Shown here in pieces: positions 33,991 to 42,155 of a DNA stretch of 64,000 nt. The stretch comes from Candidatus Flexifilum breve (GTDB lineage Bacteria; Chloroflexota; Anaerolineae; Aggregatilineales; Phototrophicaceae), in NCBI GenBank assembly GCA_016717205.1, contig JADKGC010000012.1:1-64000 (forward strand), in the 5' to 3' direction. The notes under the pieces are model-generated. The model was not told the DNA's origin, did no database searches, and was given only the letters and a program-made list of their open reading frames with translations. The number at the start of each line of letters is the position of its first letter. The first letter of the stretch is position 1. A program made the translations under genes and the position numbers.

Positions 33991-34454
33991 CGAGTGAGAA
34001 TGCGCTCACCCCGGAAGGGTACGCGGACCTAAAACGTGAACTGGATACCTTAATCACCGTACGCCGCCCCGAACTGGCGAAGAAACTCGCCGAGGCCGTG
34101 GCTGAAGGCGACCTTAAAGAGAACGCCAACTACCACGATGCGAAAGAACAGCAGGCGTTCATCGAAGGGCGCATCAAGTATCTGGAACATATTCTGCGCA
34201 CGGCGACCATCATCCAGCGCGAAGGCAAGACCGATGTGGTGTCGCTTGGTTCGATGGTGACGATCATTGAGGAAGGCTACGACGACGAAGAGACCTACAG
34301 CATCGTCGGCGCGGCCGAGGCGAACCCCGCTGAAGGCAAAATCTCCAATCTCAGCCCGATTGGCGCGGCGCTCCTCGGCGCGAAAAAGGGTGACAAGGTG
34401 CGCGTGAAGACCCCGAACGGCGAAACCGTCGTGAAGATCAAGAGCATCAAGTAG
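33987..34454 (+). CDS. greA: transcription elongation factor GreA
   Basis: Rescues backtracked RNA polymerase by stimulating transcript cleavage in the secondary channel. The 155-residue protein has the two expected parts: an N-terminal coiled coil with GDLKENANYHDAKE, whose acidic tip residues drive cleavage, and a C-terminal FKBP-like domain with SPIGAALLGAKKGD. Length is typical (about 158). The start overlaps the shifted end of the MBL gene, and a hairpin terminator follows. Confidence 0.97.
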   Translation: MTSENALTPEGYADLKRELDTLITVRRPELAKKLAEAVAEGDLKENANYHDAKEQQAFIEGRIKYLEHILRTATIIQREGKTDVVSLGSMVTIIEEGYDDEETYSIVGAAEANPAEGKISNLSPIGAALLGAKKGDKVRVKTPNGETVVKIKSIK

Positions 34455-34482
34455 GTACAACATCCGCTGATTGTGTCAACAA

Positions 34483-34508
34483 AAAACGCCCGGTCATAAT
34501 GCCGGGCG
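34483..34508. terminator. rho-independent terminator after greA, usable in both directions
   Basis: Arms aacgcccgg and ccgggcgtt with an 8-base loop. T-rich sequence follows on the plus strand, and the AACAAAAAAC on the left gives a T tract on the minus strand. It therefore suits both greA and the convergent membrane-protein gene. Confidence 0.8.
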
Positions 34509-34525
34509 TTCTGATTCTGTCTGAA

Positions 34526-35884
34526 TTAGGTGATTGGCGTGAAATCGCCGGTACCGCCGAACGGATCATCGTCCGGAGTAGTACGCGGCGGCGGCGCGGG
34601 GGGCGGCTGCTGGGGCAGGGGTGGCCGCTGGATGGGCGGCTGTGTCCCATAACCCGCCGGTGTGTAGGGCTGCGGCGCCGGCTGCACTGGCGGCGGTGGC
34701 GGCGTGTAGATCGGCTGCGTCGGCGCGGGCGTGTAAGTCGGCTGGACGGGCGGCAGCGGTTGGGTGATGGGGGCGAGCGGCGGCGCGGCTGGTGCGGTCA
34801 CCGTGGCGGGTGCGCCTGTGCGCGCTTTCGGCCACGCGGCCAATTCGAGCGTCAGCTTCTGGAACTGGCTGTTCGGGATCGGCGTTCCTGCGACATACTG
34901 CATTTCGATGATGCGTGCCTGCAGGCGGAGCGCGGCGGTTTCCAGCACGAGGATGGCGCCCGTCTGTGCCAGCACCACATCGCCTTTTTCTTCCAGCTTG
35001 GAGCGGACGCCGGGGTCGTTGAAAGCGTGTTCCGAGGCGAAAACCTTGGTCATCGTGCGGACAAAGTCGTCCTTGTCGAACAACCACACTTCAAAGGCGG
35101 TCGATGAACCGTCGGTGGTGACGCCTTCCGCGATCAGTGCACCAGTCTCGCCGAGGAATTTCTCTTCGGCATCCTCAATCGTGAACGAGTCGTCGTAGCT
35201 GCCGAAACCCTTGGTGTAGGTCGACATCTTCTGCATCAGCGGTGGGCCGTAATTATTGGCCGCCGCCGAAAAGTCGGTTTTCTGAGTTTCAAAGGCCTTC
35301 TTCGCCGCTTCCCGGTTTTCTTTTTCAGCTTGTCGTACCGGGTCAGGTTTCTGACCGCGCCGCGACAGCGGTTCGATCAAGTTCGGGTAGATGAACATCC
35401 CGTAGATGATGATCACGATGGTGACGACGAGCAGGGTCACAATCGGGACAATCAGGAATGGACGGAGGTTATCCAAGGCCGTCGGTTCGGGTGGGGCGGC
35501 GGCTGCAGTCGGCTGGGCGGCTTCCGCCAGCGGGCGAATAGCCTGCAACTTCGCATAATTCTCGGCTTCTTCGGGCGTCGCGAGCAGCGTATCGACAATG
35601 CCGAGTGGATTATCCACCTGGCGTAAGGCATCGGTGATGAACGCGCTGGTGTCTGACGTGCGCCCTGCATAGCGATCGGCGAGCAGTTTCACCCATTCAT
35701 TCTGCCAAGTTTGTTCGAGCGTGCGGAGGTCACCATCGTAATACTGCGTGGGGAAGAGCACATAAGCGCCCAGAAAACCGATCAAAATCCCCAACAGAAT
35801 TGCGAAGAGGGTCACACGTCGAGGCAAATAGGGCTTGAGCAGAACGACTACCAGCCCGTTATATGTATCTTTTAACCATTGCAT
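34526..35884 (-). CDS. uncharacterised two-helix membrane protein with proline-rich tail
   Basis: A 452-residue protein. Helix 1 is at about 24-44 and helix 2 at about 144-168, with an acidic external stretch between them. A soluble domain follows (about 215-350, including FGSYDDSFTIEDAEEKFLGE and FEVWLFDKDDFVRTM), then about 95 residues rich in Pro, Thr, Gln and Tyr. I do not recognise the soluble domain. The tail resembles flexible partner-binding tails of cell-envelope or signalling proteins. It lies downstream of topA but a hairpin separates the two. Confidence 0.75.
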   Translation of the reverse strand: MQWLKDTYNGLVVVLLKPYLPRRVTLFAILLGILIGFLGAYVLFPTQYYDGDLRTLEQTWQNEWVKLLADRYAGRTSDTSAFITDALRQVDNPLGIVDTLLATPEEAENYAKLQAIRPLAEAAQPTAAAAPPEPTALDNLRPFLIVPIVTLLVVTIVIIIYGMFIYPNLIEPLSRRGQKPDPVRQAEKENREAAKKAFETQKTDFSAAANNYGPPLMQKMSTYTKGFGSYDDSFTIEDAEEKFLGETGALIAEGVTTDGSSTAFEVWLFDKDDFVRTMTKVFASEHAFNDPGVRSKLEEKGDVVLAQTGAILVLETAALRLQARIIEMQYVAGTPIPNSQFQKLTLELAAWPKARTGAPATVTAPAAPPLAPITQPLPPVQPTYTPAPTQPIYTPPPPPVQPAPQPYTPAGYGTQPPIQRPPLPQQPPPAPPPRTTPDDDPFGGTGDFTPIT

Positions 35885-35977
35885 ACGAGCAGCCTTCCGG
35901 GTGAAAGCGCGTCCGACAACGAATAAGAATATAGTACACGAAACGGTAGAAAGCGCAAAGGAAACACAGACAAATGT

Positions 35978-36018
35978 ACTCCCGTAGGCACGCTCTTTTC
36001 AGCGTGCTTACGGGGAGT
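35978..36018. terminator. hairpin downstream of topA
   Basis: Two paired arms (actcccgtaggcacgct and agcgtgcttacggggagt, one mismatch region) with a short loop of about 6 bases, 6 bases beyond the topA stop. The stem is strong but the T tract on the minus strand is weak. Confidence 0.6.
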
Positions 36019-36023
36019 TTAGA

Positions 36024-38489
36024 CTAGACGGGCTCTGCGCTGACGGATGGCAGACGGTCAAGGGAGTGCTTGGTGCCGCAGCTCGTGCATTCGGCGCGCG
36101 TTCGCGACGCTTCGACCAGCATCCCGCCGCAGTTGGGGCAGGGCTGCGGGAGCGGCTTTTTCCAACTGGTGAAATCGCAGTCCGGGTAGCGCGAGCAGCC
36201 ATAGAACGTACGACCGCGCTTCGACCGCCGGATGATGATTTCGCCGTGGTGCGTTTTGCCGCACACCGGGCAGCTCACGCCAAGGCGTTCCAGCCACGGT
36301 TCGGTGTGGCGGCAGTTCGGATAGTCCGAGCAGCCGATGAACTTGCCAAAACGTCCATAGCGAATCACCAGCGGCTTGCTGCAGACGGGGCAGGGGCGGC
36401 CAATTTCCTCTTCGGCTTTCATGTCCGGCGCGGTGGCGCGGGCATGCGACAACTGCTGCTGGAAGGGATTGTAGAAATCGCCGAGCATGGGGCGCCATTG
36501 GCGCTTGCCGTCGGAAATCTCGTCCAGTTCGTCTTCCATACGGGCGGTGAACTGGTAATCCATGATTTCCGGGAAGTATTCCACGAGGAAATCGTTCACA
36601 ACGCGCCCGGTTTCGGTCGGGATGAGGCGCTTGTCTTCACGGGTCACGTATTCGCGATCCTGAATGACGGCGACGGTGGGCGCGTAGGTGCTCGGACGCC
36701 CAATGCCGAATTCTTCCAGCGTGCGGACAAGGCTCGCTTCGGTGTAACGCGGCGGTGGCTGCGTGAAGTGCTGTTCTGGTATGAGCTGCAGCAGGTCGAG
36801 CAGTTCGTCGACCGACATCTCCGGCAGGATGCGCCCTTCGTCTTCGTCCAGCGCAAGGTCTTCGTCGCGTGCATCCTCATAAAGGGCGAGGAAACCGTTG
36901 AACTTAATCGTGCTGCCCGATACGCGGAAGTGATACTTGCGTTCGGCGGGCGTCGCCCCGGCGTCGATGTCGACGCGCAGCGTGTTGTAGACCGCGTTTT
37001 CCATCTGGCTGGCGACGAACCGCTGCCAGATCAGGTTGTACAGGCGGTACTGTTCGCTCGACAGATCGCGCTTGATGGCATCGGGTTCGCGCATGGTGCT
37101 CGTCGGGCGAATCGCTTCGTGCGCTTCCTGCGCGCCTTTGGTCTTGGTCTTGTAGACCGGGGCACGGGCGGGCACATACGGCTTGCCGAAGCGCTTACCG
37201 ATGTAGTCGCGCGCCTCTTTCTGCGCCTGATGCGAGACGGCGGTGCTGTCCGTACGCATGTACGTGATCAGACCCACCGAGCCTTCCGTCCCGACATCAA
37301 TGCCTTCGTATAACTGCTGGGCGACCGACATCGTGCGCCGCGCGTTGAAGCCCAGGCGTCGGGACGCTTCCTGCTGGAGCGTGCTGGTGGTGAACGGTGG
37401 CGACGGCCGCCGTGCCCGTTCGCCGCGTTTGACATCGGCAACCGCGTACTGGCTGTGCTTGAGCGTTTCGAGATGCTGATCAACGGCGGTCTTCGAATTG
37501 AAATGCACGTCGTGGTCGCCAATTTTGAACAGGCGGGCGAGGAAGGGTTTACCATCTTCCTTTTTGCCATTCTGCGCCTTGCGCAGTTTGGCGTCCAGCG
37601 TCCAGTATTCGTGGGGCACGAACGTCTCGACTTCGCGCTCGCGATCCACGATCAAGCGGACGGCGATACTCTGCACACGTCCGGCGGAGAGGCGATTGCG
37701 CACCTTCTCCCACAGCAGTTCGCTCACATTGTAGCCGACCAAACGGTCGAGGATGCGGCGCGCCTGCTGCGCATTGACGAGATTCATGTCGATCTGCCGC
37801 GGGTGCGAGAACGCTTCCTGCACCGCGCTCTGGGTGATTTCGTGGAAGACCACGCGCTGCACCGGTTTGCCCGTGAGCGCTTCCATATCGGCGGCGGCGT
37901 GCAAGTGCCACGCAATCGCTTCGCCTTCGCGATCCGGGTCGGTCGCGAGGTAGATTTCCTGCGCGCGTTCCGCCGTTTCTTTCAGGTCTTTGACCACATC
38001 GCGCTTATCATTCAACACGCGATATTTCGGCTCGAAGTTGTTCTTGACGTCGACGGAGAGCTGCGAGACCAGCAGGTCGCGCACATGTCCCTTCGACGCC
38101 TTGACCACATACCCTTTGCCGAGGTACTGCCCGACGCTGCGGGCTTTGGCCGGCGATTCGACGATCACTAACTTGCCGACCGGCGCTTTACTGCGTGGCG
38201 CTGCCTTTTCGGACGCCTTCGCCGCTTTCTTGCCTTTTTTCGCCGTGGCGCTCTTTTTGGTCGTCGCCTTCTTCCCGCTGGCTTTCTTCGCCGCGGCGGG
38301 CTTCGGCTCGATCACGGGTTTTGGCAGGTTAGCGTGTGCTTCGGTTGCGCCCATGCGGAACAAGGTCGTGCCGCACACCGGGCACGACCCCTTGACGCCC
38401 GGTGTGCCTTTGCTCGTGAAGGCGGGTTGCGGATTGGCAATTTCCCGTTTGGTCTTGCATTTCACGCAGTACGCCTGAAGTTCAGTCAT
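36024..38489 (-). CDS. topA: DNA topoisomerase I with N-terminal zinc-ribbon extension
   Basis: Relaxes negative supercoils through a 5'-phosphotyrosine intermediate. The 821-residue protein opens with an extra ribbon (CVKCKTKRE, then CPVCG) and an Ala/Lys-rich linker, before the Toprim core begins at GKLVIVESPAKA (about 105). Toprim DxD is seen in ATDPDREGEA and the catalytic Tyr in GLITYMRTDST. Three C-terminal Cys4 ribbons follow (CPVCSKPL, CPVCGKTH, CPNCGGML). The N-terminal extension is not in the E. coli enzyme. It is in the leftward ffh-topA gene series. Confidence 0.95.
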   Translation of the reverse strand: MTELQAYCVKCKTKREIANPQPAFTSKGTPGVKGSCPVCGTTLFRMGATEAHANLPKPVIEPKPAAAKKASGKKATTKKSATAKKGKKAAKASEKAAPRSKAPVGKLVIVESPAKARSVGQYLGKGYVVKASKGHVRDLLVSQLSVDVKNNFEPKYRVLNDKRDVVKDLKETAERAQEIYLATDPDREGEAIAWHLHAAADMEALTGKPVQRVVFHEITQSAVQEAFSHPRQIDMNLVNAQQARRILDRLVGYNVSELLWEKVRNRLSAGRVQSIAVRLIVDREREVETFVPHEYWTLDAKLRKAQNGKKEDGKPFLARLFKIGDHDVHFNSKTAVDQHLETLKHSQYAVADVKRGERARRPSPPFTTSTLQQEASRRLGFNARRTMSVAQQLYEGIDVGTEGSVGLITYMRTDSTAVSHQAQKEARDYIGKRFGKPYVPARAPVYKTKTKGAQEAHEAIRPTSTMREPDAIKRDLSSEQYRLYNLIWQRFVASQMENAVYNTLRVDIDAGATPAERKYHFRVSGSTIKFNGFLALYEDARDEDLALDEDEGRILPEMSVDELLDLLQLIPEQHFTQPPPRYTEASLVRTLEEFGIGRPSTYAPTVAVIQDREYVTREDKRLIPTETGRVVNDFLVEYFPEIMDYQFTARMEDELDEISDGKRQWRPMLGDFYNPFQQQLSHARATAPDMKAEEEIGRPCPVCSKPLVIRYGRFGKFIGCSDYPNCRHTEPWLERLGVSCPVCGKTHHGEIIIRRSKRGRTFYGCSRYPDCDFTSWKKPLPQPCPNCGGMLVEASRTRAECTSCGTKHSLDRLPSVSAEPV

Positions 38490-38503
38490 GCGGGTCTAAC
38501 CCT

Positions 38504-39586
38504 CTATAGGTAATTCGTGTTGTCTGTCTCTCGCAGCATCGTGACGACTTTTTTGACGTCCTGTGTGCGTTCTTTGTGGCAGATCATGAGCACATCTTGG
38601 GTGTCGACGATCACGAGGTTCTCTACCCCAATGGTGACCGTCAGTTTGTCACTGTAAACCAGTGTGTTCTTTGTGTCAACCGTGATCCGATCTTCCGATG
38701 CTCCTTTGAAGCCATTTCCGTAGTCGTCTAAGTCGAGCACATCGAAGAGTGCATCCCAACTGCCGACGTCGCTCCAGCCGATATCGACCGGGATGACGGC
38801 CATGTTCTGCGCGCCTTCCATGACCGCGAAGTCAATGGAGATACGCGGAATTTCCGCCCAAATCTCATCGAGTGTGGCGTCATAGTCAGGCGTATCGACG
38901 GTGGGCTGCAAGCGCATAATCAGCTCGTACATTTTGGGCTGCTGGCGGGCGAATTCGCTCATGGCGCGTTCCGCCGTCCAGATGAACATGCCGGAATTCC
39001 AACTGTATTCGCCCGAGCGGATGAAGCTGATCGCCTTGACGGTATCTGGCTTTTCGGTGAAGCCGAGCGACTCGTAGCACTGGAAGTCATCGACTTTCTT
39101 GATCGCCTGACCGCGCCGAATGTAACCAAAAGCGGTCGACGGCAGGGAAGGCGAGATGCCGAGTGTGACAATGTGTCCGTGCCGCGCCAGCTTGCTCGCC
39201 GCGCCCAACACATTGCGGAACATCTCTTTGTGGGCAATGTGATGATCGGCGGTGAGAATGGCGACGACGGCCTGCGGATCACGCTTCTGGATGACGGCGA
39301 TGCCGAGCGCCGCGGCGGGGCCGCTGTCCCGCCCATAGGGTTCGACGATGAAGTTCTGCGCGGGAATACTAGGTGCGTCCGCCTGCAGTTTCTCGACGTG
39401 ATTGCGACCCGCGACGATGTAGATGCGTTCCGGCGGGAAGAGCGGCGCGAGTCGTTCGACGCTCACGCGGAACATGGAATGATCTTCGACGAGGGGAAGA
39501 AGCTGCTTCGGCATATCGGCGCGGCTCATCGGCCACAAACGCGTACCACCACCGCCTGCCATGATCATTGCGTAGTTGTGATTCAC
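38504..39586 (-). CDS. manC: mannose-1-phosphate guanylyltransferase
   Basis: Makes GDP-mannose from GTP and mannose-1-phosphate, feeding mannosylated or rhamnosylated surface glycans. The 360-residue nucleotidyltransferase has GGGGTRLWPMSR and MPKQLL near the start, VEPYGRDSGPAAA and ILTADHHI in the middle. It is the short form without a phosphomannose isomerase domain. It directly abuts dprA (stop and start one base apart). Its product could supply the glycosyltransferases at 16003-19508. Confidence 0.93.
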   Translation of the reverse strand: MNHNYAMIMAGGGGTRLWPMSRADMPKQLLPLVEDHSMFRVSVERLAPLFPPERIYIVAGRNHVEKLQADAPSIPAQNFIVEPYGRDSGPAAALGIAVIQKRDPQAVVAILTADHHIAHKEMFRNVLGAASKLARHGHIVTLGISPSLPSTAFGYIRRGQAIKKVDDFQCYESLGFTEKPDTVKAISFIRSGEYSWNSGMFIWTAERAMSEFARQQPKMYELIMRLQPTVDTPDYDATLDEIWAEIPRISIDFAVMEGAQNMAVIPVDIGWSDVGSWDALFDVLDLDDYGNGFKGASEDRITVDTKNTLVYSDKLTVTIGVENLVIVDTQDVLMICHKERTQDVKKVVTMLRETDNTNYL

Positions 39587-40681
39587 TTACGGTTTCCTTT
39601 CGGTTCGATATTGCATATGCCCAACAAGGCTGATGACGCCTTTTAGTTCCAGCAAGGTGAGTGTGCTGATAGCGGTCGGCGTCGAGAGGCCGCTCAGGCG
39701 CACCAAATCGTCCACGTGGATCGGTTCAGCGCTCAGAAATTGCAGCAGCGCCGCTTCGTTTTCATCCTCCGGCGCGAATTCTTGAGCTTGTTCGCGCGTG
39801 GCCATCGTCGTATAAGTGACATTGATTTCGCCTAAAATGTCCTCGACCGTCAGCGCGGGTTTCGCGCCATCCTGAATCAAGCGGTTCGCGCCCATGCTCG
39901 ACGGGTTGAAGATATTGCCGGGGACGGCGAACACGTCGCGCCCCTGTTCGGCGGCAAACGACGAGGTGATCAACGCGCCGCTCTTCTCCGGCGCTTCGAC
40001 CACCAGCACGCCGAGCGCTAATCCACTGATGATGCGGTTGCGCCGGGGGAAGTTTTGTGCTTCCGGGGGCGTACCGAGCGGAAACTCGCTCAGAATTGCG
40101 CCATGCGCTGCAATCTCTTTCGCTAACGCGGCATTATCGCGCGGGTACATCACATCAATACCACAGCCGAGCACCGCCAGCGTCCGCCCACCTGTGTCCA
40201 GCGCGGCGCGATGCGCGACCGTATCGACACCGTGGGCGAGCCCGCTGATAATCGTGACGCCGTTGGCGGCTAAGCCCTTACTGAAATACGCCGCGGCATC
40301 TTTGCCGTACACGGTGACTTTGCGCGTGCCGACTAGTCCGATGGCTAGACCATCTGCGGGGGTGAGCGTTCCGCGCACGTAAAGCAGCGGTGGCGCGCCG
40401 TTAATGGTGCGCAGGAGCACGGGGTACTCATCATCAAGCAGCGTGAGCAGGCGTGCCCCTACACGCTCGATTCTGGCCAGTTCGGCGTCCAGATCTACCC
40501 GGTCGCGGAAAGCGATCAGATTGGCGAGCGCTTTGCCATCGAGCCCGCTGTTACGCAGCGTCGCTGGATCCGCATACCACGCGCTCCGCAGGTCACCGAA
40601 GGCGTGCAGCAGCAGGTTGAAGCGTTTGAGACCGATTTCGGGGACGAGGCTGAAGCCGAGCCAATAGGGGTGATCGCTCAC
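39587..40681 (-). CDS. dprA: DNA processing protein DprA
   Basis: Binds incoming single-stranded DNA and loads RecA during natural transformation. The 364-residue protein has an N-terminal helical region, the Rossmann core with GLVGTRKVTVYG, SGLAHGVDTVAHRAAL and FPRRNRIISGLA, and a C-terminal winged-helix region. It begins with GTG. No other competence genes are in the window. A promoter candidate lies inside the 3' part of rimM, so it may also be transcribed alone with manC. Confidence 0.94.
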   Translation of the reverse strand: MSDHPYWLGFSLVPEIGLKRFNLLLHAFGDLRSAWYADPATLRNSGLDGKALANLIAFRDRVDLDAELARIERVGARLLTLLDDEYPVLLRTINGAPPLLYVRGTLTPADGLAIGLVGTRKVTVYGKDAAAYFSKGLAANGVTIISGLAHGVDTVAHRAALDTGGRTLAVLGCGIDVMYPRDNAALAKEIAAHGAILSEFPLGTPPEAQNFPRRNRIISGLALGVLVVEAPEKSGALITSSFAAEQGRDVFAVPGNIFNPSSMGANRLIQDGAKPALTVEDILGEINVTYTTMATREQAQEFAPEDENEAALLQFLSAEPIHVDDLVRLSGLSTPTAISTLTLLELKGVISLVGHMQYRTERKP

Positions 40682-41295
40682 GGCGTTTCCCGGCGTATGA
40701 TCTTAGGGTATTTGAGGACAGCATAAGCGCGGGGTATAGAGGCTGTCAAGCGGGAATGCTTAAGCGTCTTCGCCTTGCCCGGGAGCAAACCTGCCGGGAG
40801 GCGCACGATCACCTGCTTGGCGGCGATGTCGGTCTTGATGATCGTCTCCGGCAGCACCGGAACCAGGACTTCGCCATGCTGCGCGCCCTTGACCACGTAC
40901 ACATCATTCGCGCCGGTTTCGAGGACTTCGGTCAGTGTACCGAGGACTTCGCCATCTTCAGTACGAACTTCCAGCCCGATCAGCTCATAAAGGTAGAATT
41001 CGCCCGCTTCCAGCGGCACAGCATGTTTCAGGTCGATCATGACGAGGAGCTGGCGGTAGCGTTCGGCTTCGGTGCGATCGTCTATCCCCTTAAGCTTGAG
41101 CAGACCATATTCCTGATTCATGCGCATGGATTCGACGTTGTAGGCAGTTACCTTGCCGTTCGGATCCGTGCCGAGATACACACTTTTGAGCTGACTGATG
41201 CGTTCGGGGAAATCGGTGAGCAGACGCACGCGCAGTTCACCGCGCACGCCGTGCGGACGTAAAATTTCGCCTAAAATCAGGTGTTTGGGCTGCAT
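40678..41295 (-). CDS. rimM: ribosome maturation factor RimM, with suspicious C-terminal tail
   Basis: Assists 30S head assembly by binding ribosomal protein S19. The 205-residue reading frame shows the normal barrel start (LGEILRPHGVRGELRV), KGIDDRTEAE and the C-terminal PRC barrel (YELIGLEV, VPVLPETIIKTD, RLPAGLLP). RimM usually ends near GLLP, but here 35 more residues of unusual composition run across a promoter-like sequence. Inserting one G in the CCCGGG before them would end the protein at GQGEDA with a stop at 40760-40762. A frame error is likely. Confidence 0.9.
   Translation of the reverse strand: MQPKHLILGEILRPHGVRGELRVRLLTDFPERISQLKSVYLGTDPNGKVTAYNVESMRMNQEYGLLKLKGIDDRTEAERYRQLLVMIDLKHAVPLEAGEFYLYELIGLEVRTEDGEVLGTLTEVLETGANDVYVVKGAQHGEVLVPVLPETIIKTDIAAKQVIVRLPAGLLPGKAKTLKHSRLTASIPRAYAVLKYPKIIRRETP
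40720..40749 (-). promoter_or_regulatory. promoter candidate for dprA-manC inside the rimM 3' end
   Basis: Minus strand: a consensus TTGACA (40749-40744), an 18-base spacer, then TATGCT (40725-40720), about 40 bases upstream of the dprA start. Confidence 0.5.
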
Positions 41296-41297
41296 GC

Positions 41298-41522
41298 CTA
41301 GCTGATTTTCAATACGATGCGCTTGTTCTTGCTTTCGCCCGCGCGGAGCAGCGCACGCAAAGCGTTCGCTACGCGGCCACCCTTGCCGATGATGCGGCCA
41401 GTATCATGCTGGGCGACGTGCAGTTCGATCACGACGGACGAACCCGAATCGCGGCGGCGGACTTTCACCGACGTGGGGTCATCCACGAGGCTCTTGGCGA
41501 CGTATTCGACTAATTCTTCCAT
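41298..41522 (-). CDS. khpA: KH-domain RNA-binding protein KhpA
   Basis: A 74-residue single KH domain. The RNA-contacting loop is GRIIGKGGRVANALRAL. In Gram-positive bacteria KhpA partners KhpB in RNA binding linked to cell elongation and division. The gene sits between rpsP and rimM, its usual place. It ends 2 bases before rimM, and a terminator-promoter pair separates it from rpsP. Confidence 0.95.
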   Translation of the reverse strand: MEELVEYVAKSLVDDPTSVKVRRRDSGSSVVIELHVAQHDTGRIIGKGGRVANALRALLRAGESKNKRIVLKIS

Positions 41523-41580
41523 CGTCTTGTGCTCCTGTGCAAACCGGGACGCCGTTCAACGCATCCCCATGCTACAAATC

Positions 41581-41617
41581 ATTATACCAAAAAGGACGAG
41601 GCATGCCTCGTCCCTAC
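41581..41617 (-). terminator. half palindromic element acting as terminator, with a TATAAT behind it
   Basis: The perfect palindrome ggacgaggcatgcctcgtcc (41594-41613) is the right half of the 71-base element. On the minus strand it is followed by TTTTT (41593-41589), making a good rho-independent terminator for rpsP. Just beyond is TATAAT (41586-41581), a likely -10 box for khpA. Confidence 0.65.
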
Positions 41618-41635
41618 AGATTATCACCATGTCCA

Positions 41636-41660
41636 CCCCTCTCCGCAAGGCGAGGGGGAG
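41636..41660. repeat. short C/G-block repeat relative
   Basis: CCCCTCTCCGC followed by GGCGAGGGGGAG forms a short inverted repeat, 8 bases past the rpsP stop. It resembles the element at 1872-1916 in block order. Confidence 0.4.
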
Positions 41661-41667
41661 GTGAAGC

Positions 41668-42054
41668 TTAGTTGCCCTTGGGCTTCATGGTGCCTTCGCC
41701 AGCGGCGGGGGCATCGTGACGGGTCTTGACGCTGTAATCGCGCGCGGCAGCCGCAGCCGACGCTTCGGCGACGAGCGTTTCGACGGCTTCGCCCTTCTTC
41801 ATACGTTCAAAGCGATCCAGCGTGCCGGTGCGCTTGAGGATATAGTTCACGGCTTCGCTCGGCTGCGCGCCCACGCTCAACCAGTACAGCGCACGACCTT
41901 CGTCGATGATGTCCGTGATCGGCAGGGTGCGGGCATTGTGCGTGCCAATGATTTCGATGAAGCCGCCACCACGCGAAGAACGCTGATCGGCCACGACGAT
42001 ACGGTAGCTCGGCTGACCCTTGAGGCCAGTCCGGCGGAGACGAATACGAACCAT
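41668..42054 (-). CDS. rpsP: 30S ribosomal protein S16
   Basis: A structural protein of the 30S body. The 128-residue protein starts MVRIRLRRTGLKGQPSYRIV, the S16 signature, and has GTHNARTL for the usual G-x-Y/N-x-P region. Residues beyond about 85 form an Ala/Lys-rich extension longer than in most S16 proteins. It is between ffh and khpA in the conserved ffh-rpsP-khpA-rimM order. Confidence 0.97.
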   Translation of the reverse strand: MVRIRLRRTGLKGQPSYRIVVADQRSSRGGGFIEIIGTHNARTLPITDIIDEGRALYWLSVGAQPSEAVNYILKRTGTLDRFERMKKGEAVETLVAEASAAAAARDYSVKTRHDAPAAGEGTMKPKGN

Positions 42055-42136
42055 GGGTAATGTACCTTTCTAGTTGCGCTCTCATGCGTCACCTATGGAC
42101 GGAGAGCCACTGAGAACAAAATAACTCAGTTGCGGA

Positions 42137-42155
42137 AAGACCGATGGGCGGTCTT
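42137..42155 (-). terminator. small hairpin at the ffh stop
   Basis: Arms aagaccg and cggtctt with a 5-base loop overlap the ffh stop codon. It has only a short T run afterwards, so any termination before rpsP is probably partial. Confidence 0.35.

Noticed and set aside
36066..37313. Long plus-strand frame opposite topA
   Set aside because: It is a shadow of a strongly conserved gene in GC-rich DNA with no recognisable family.
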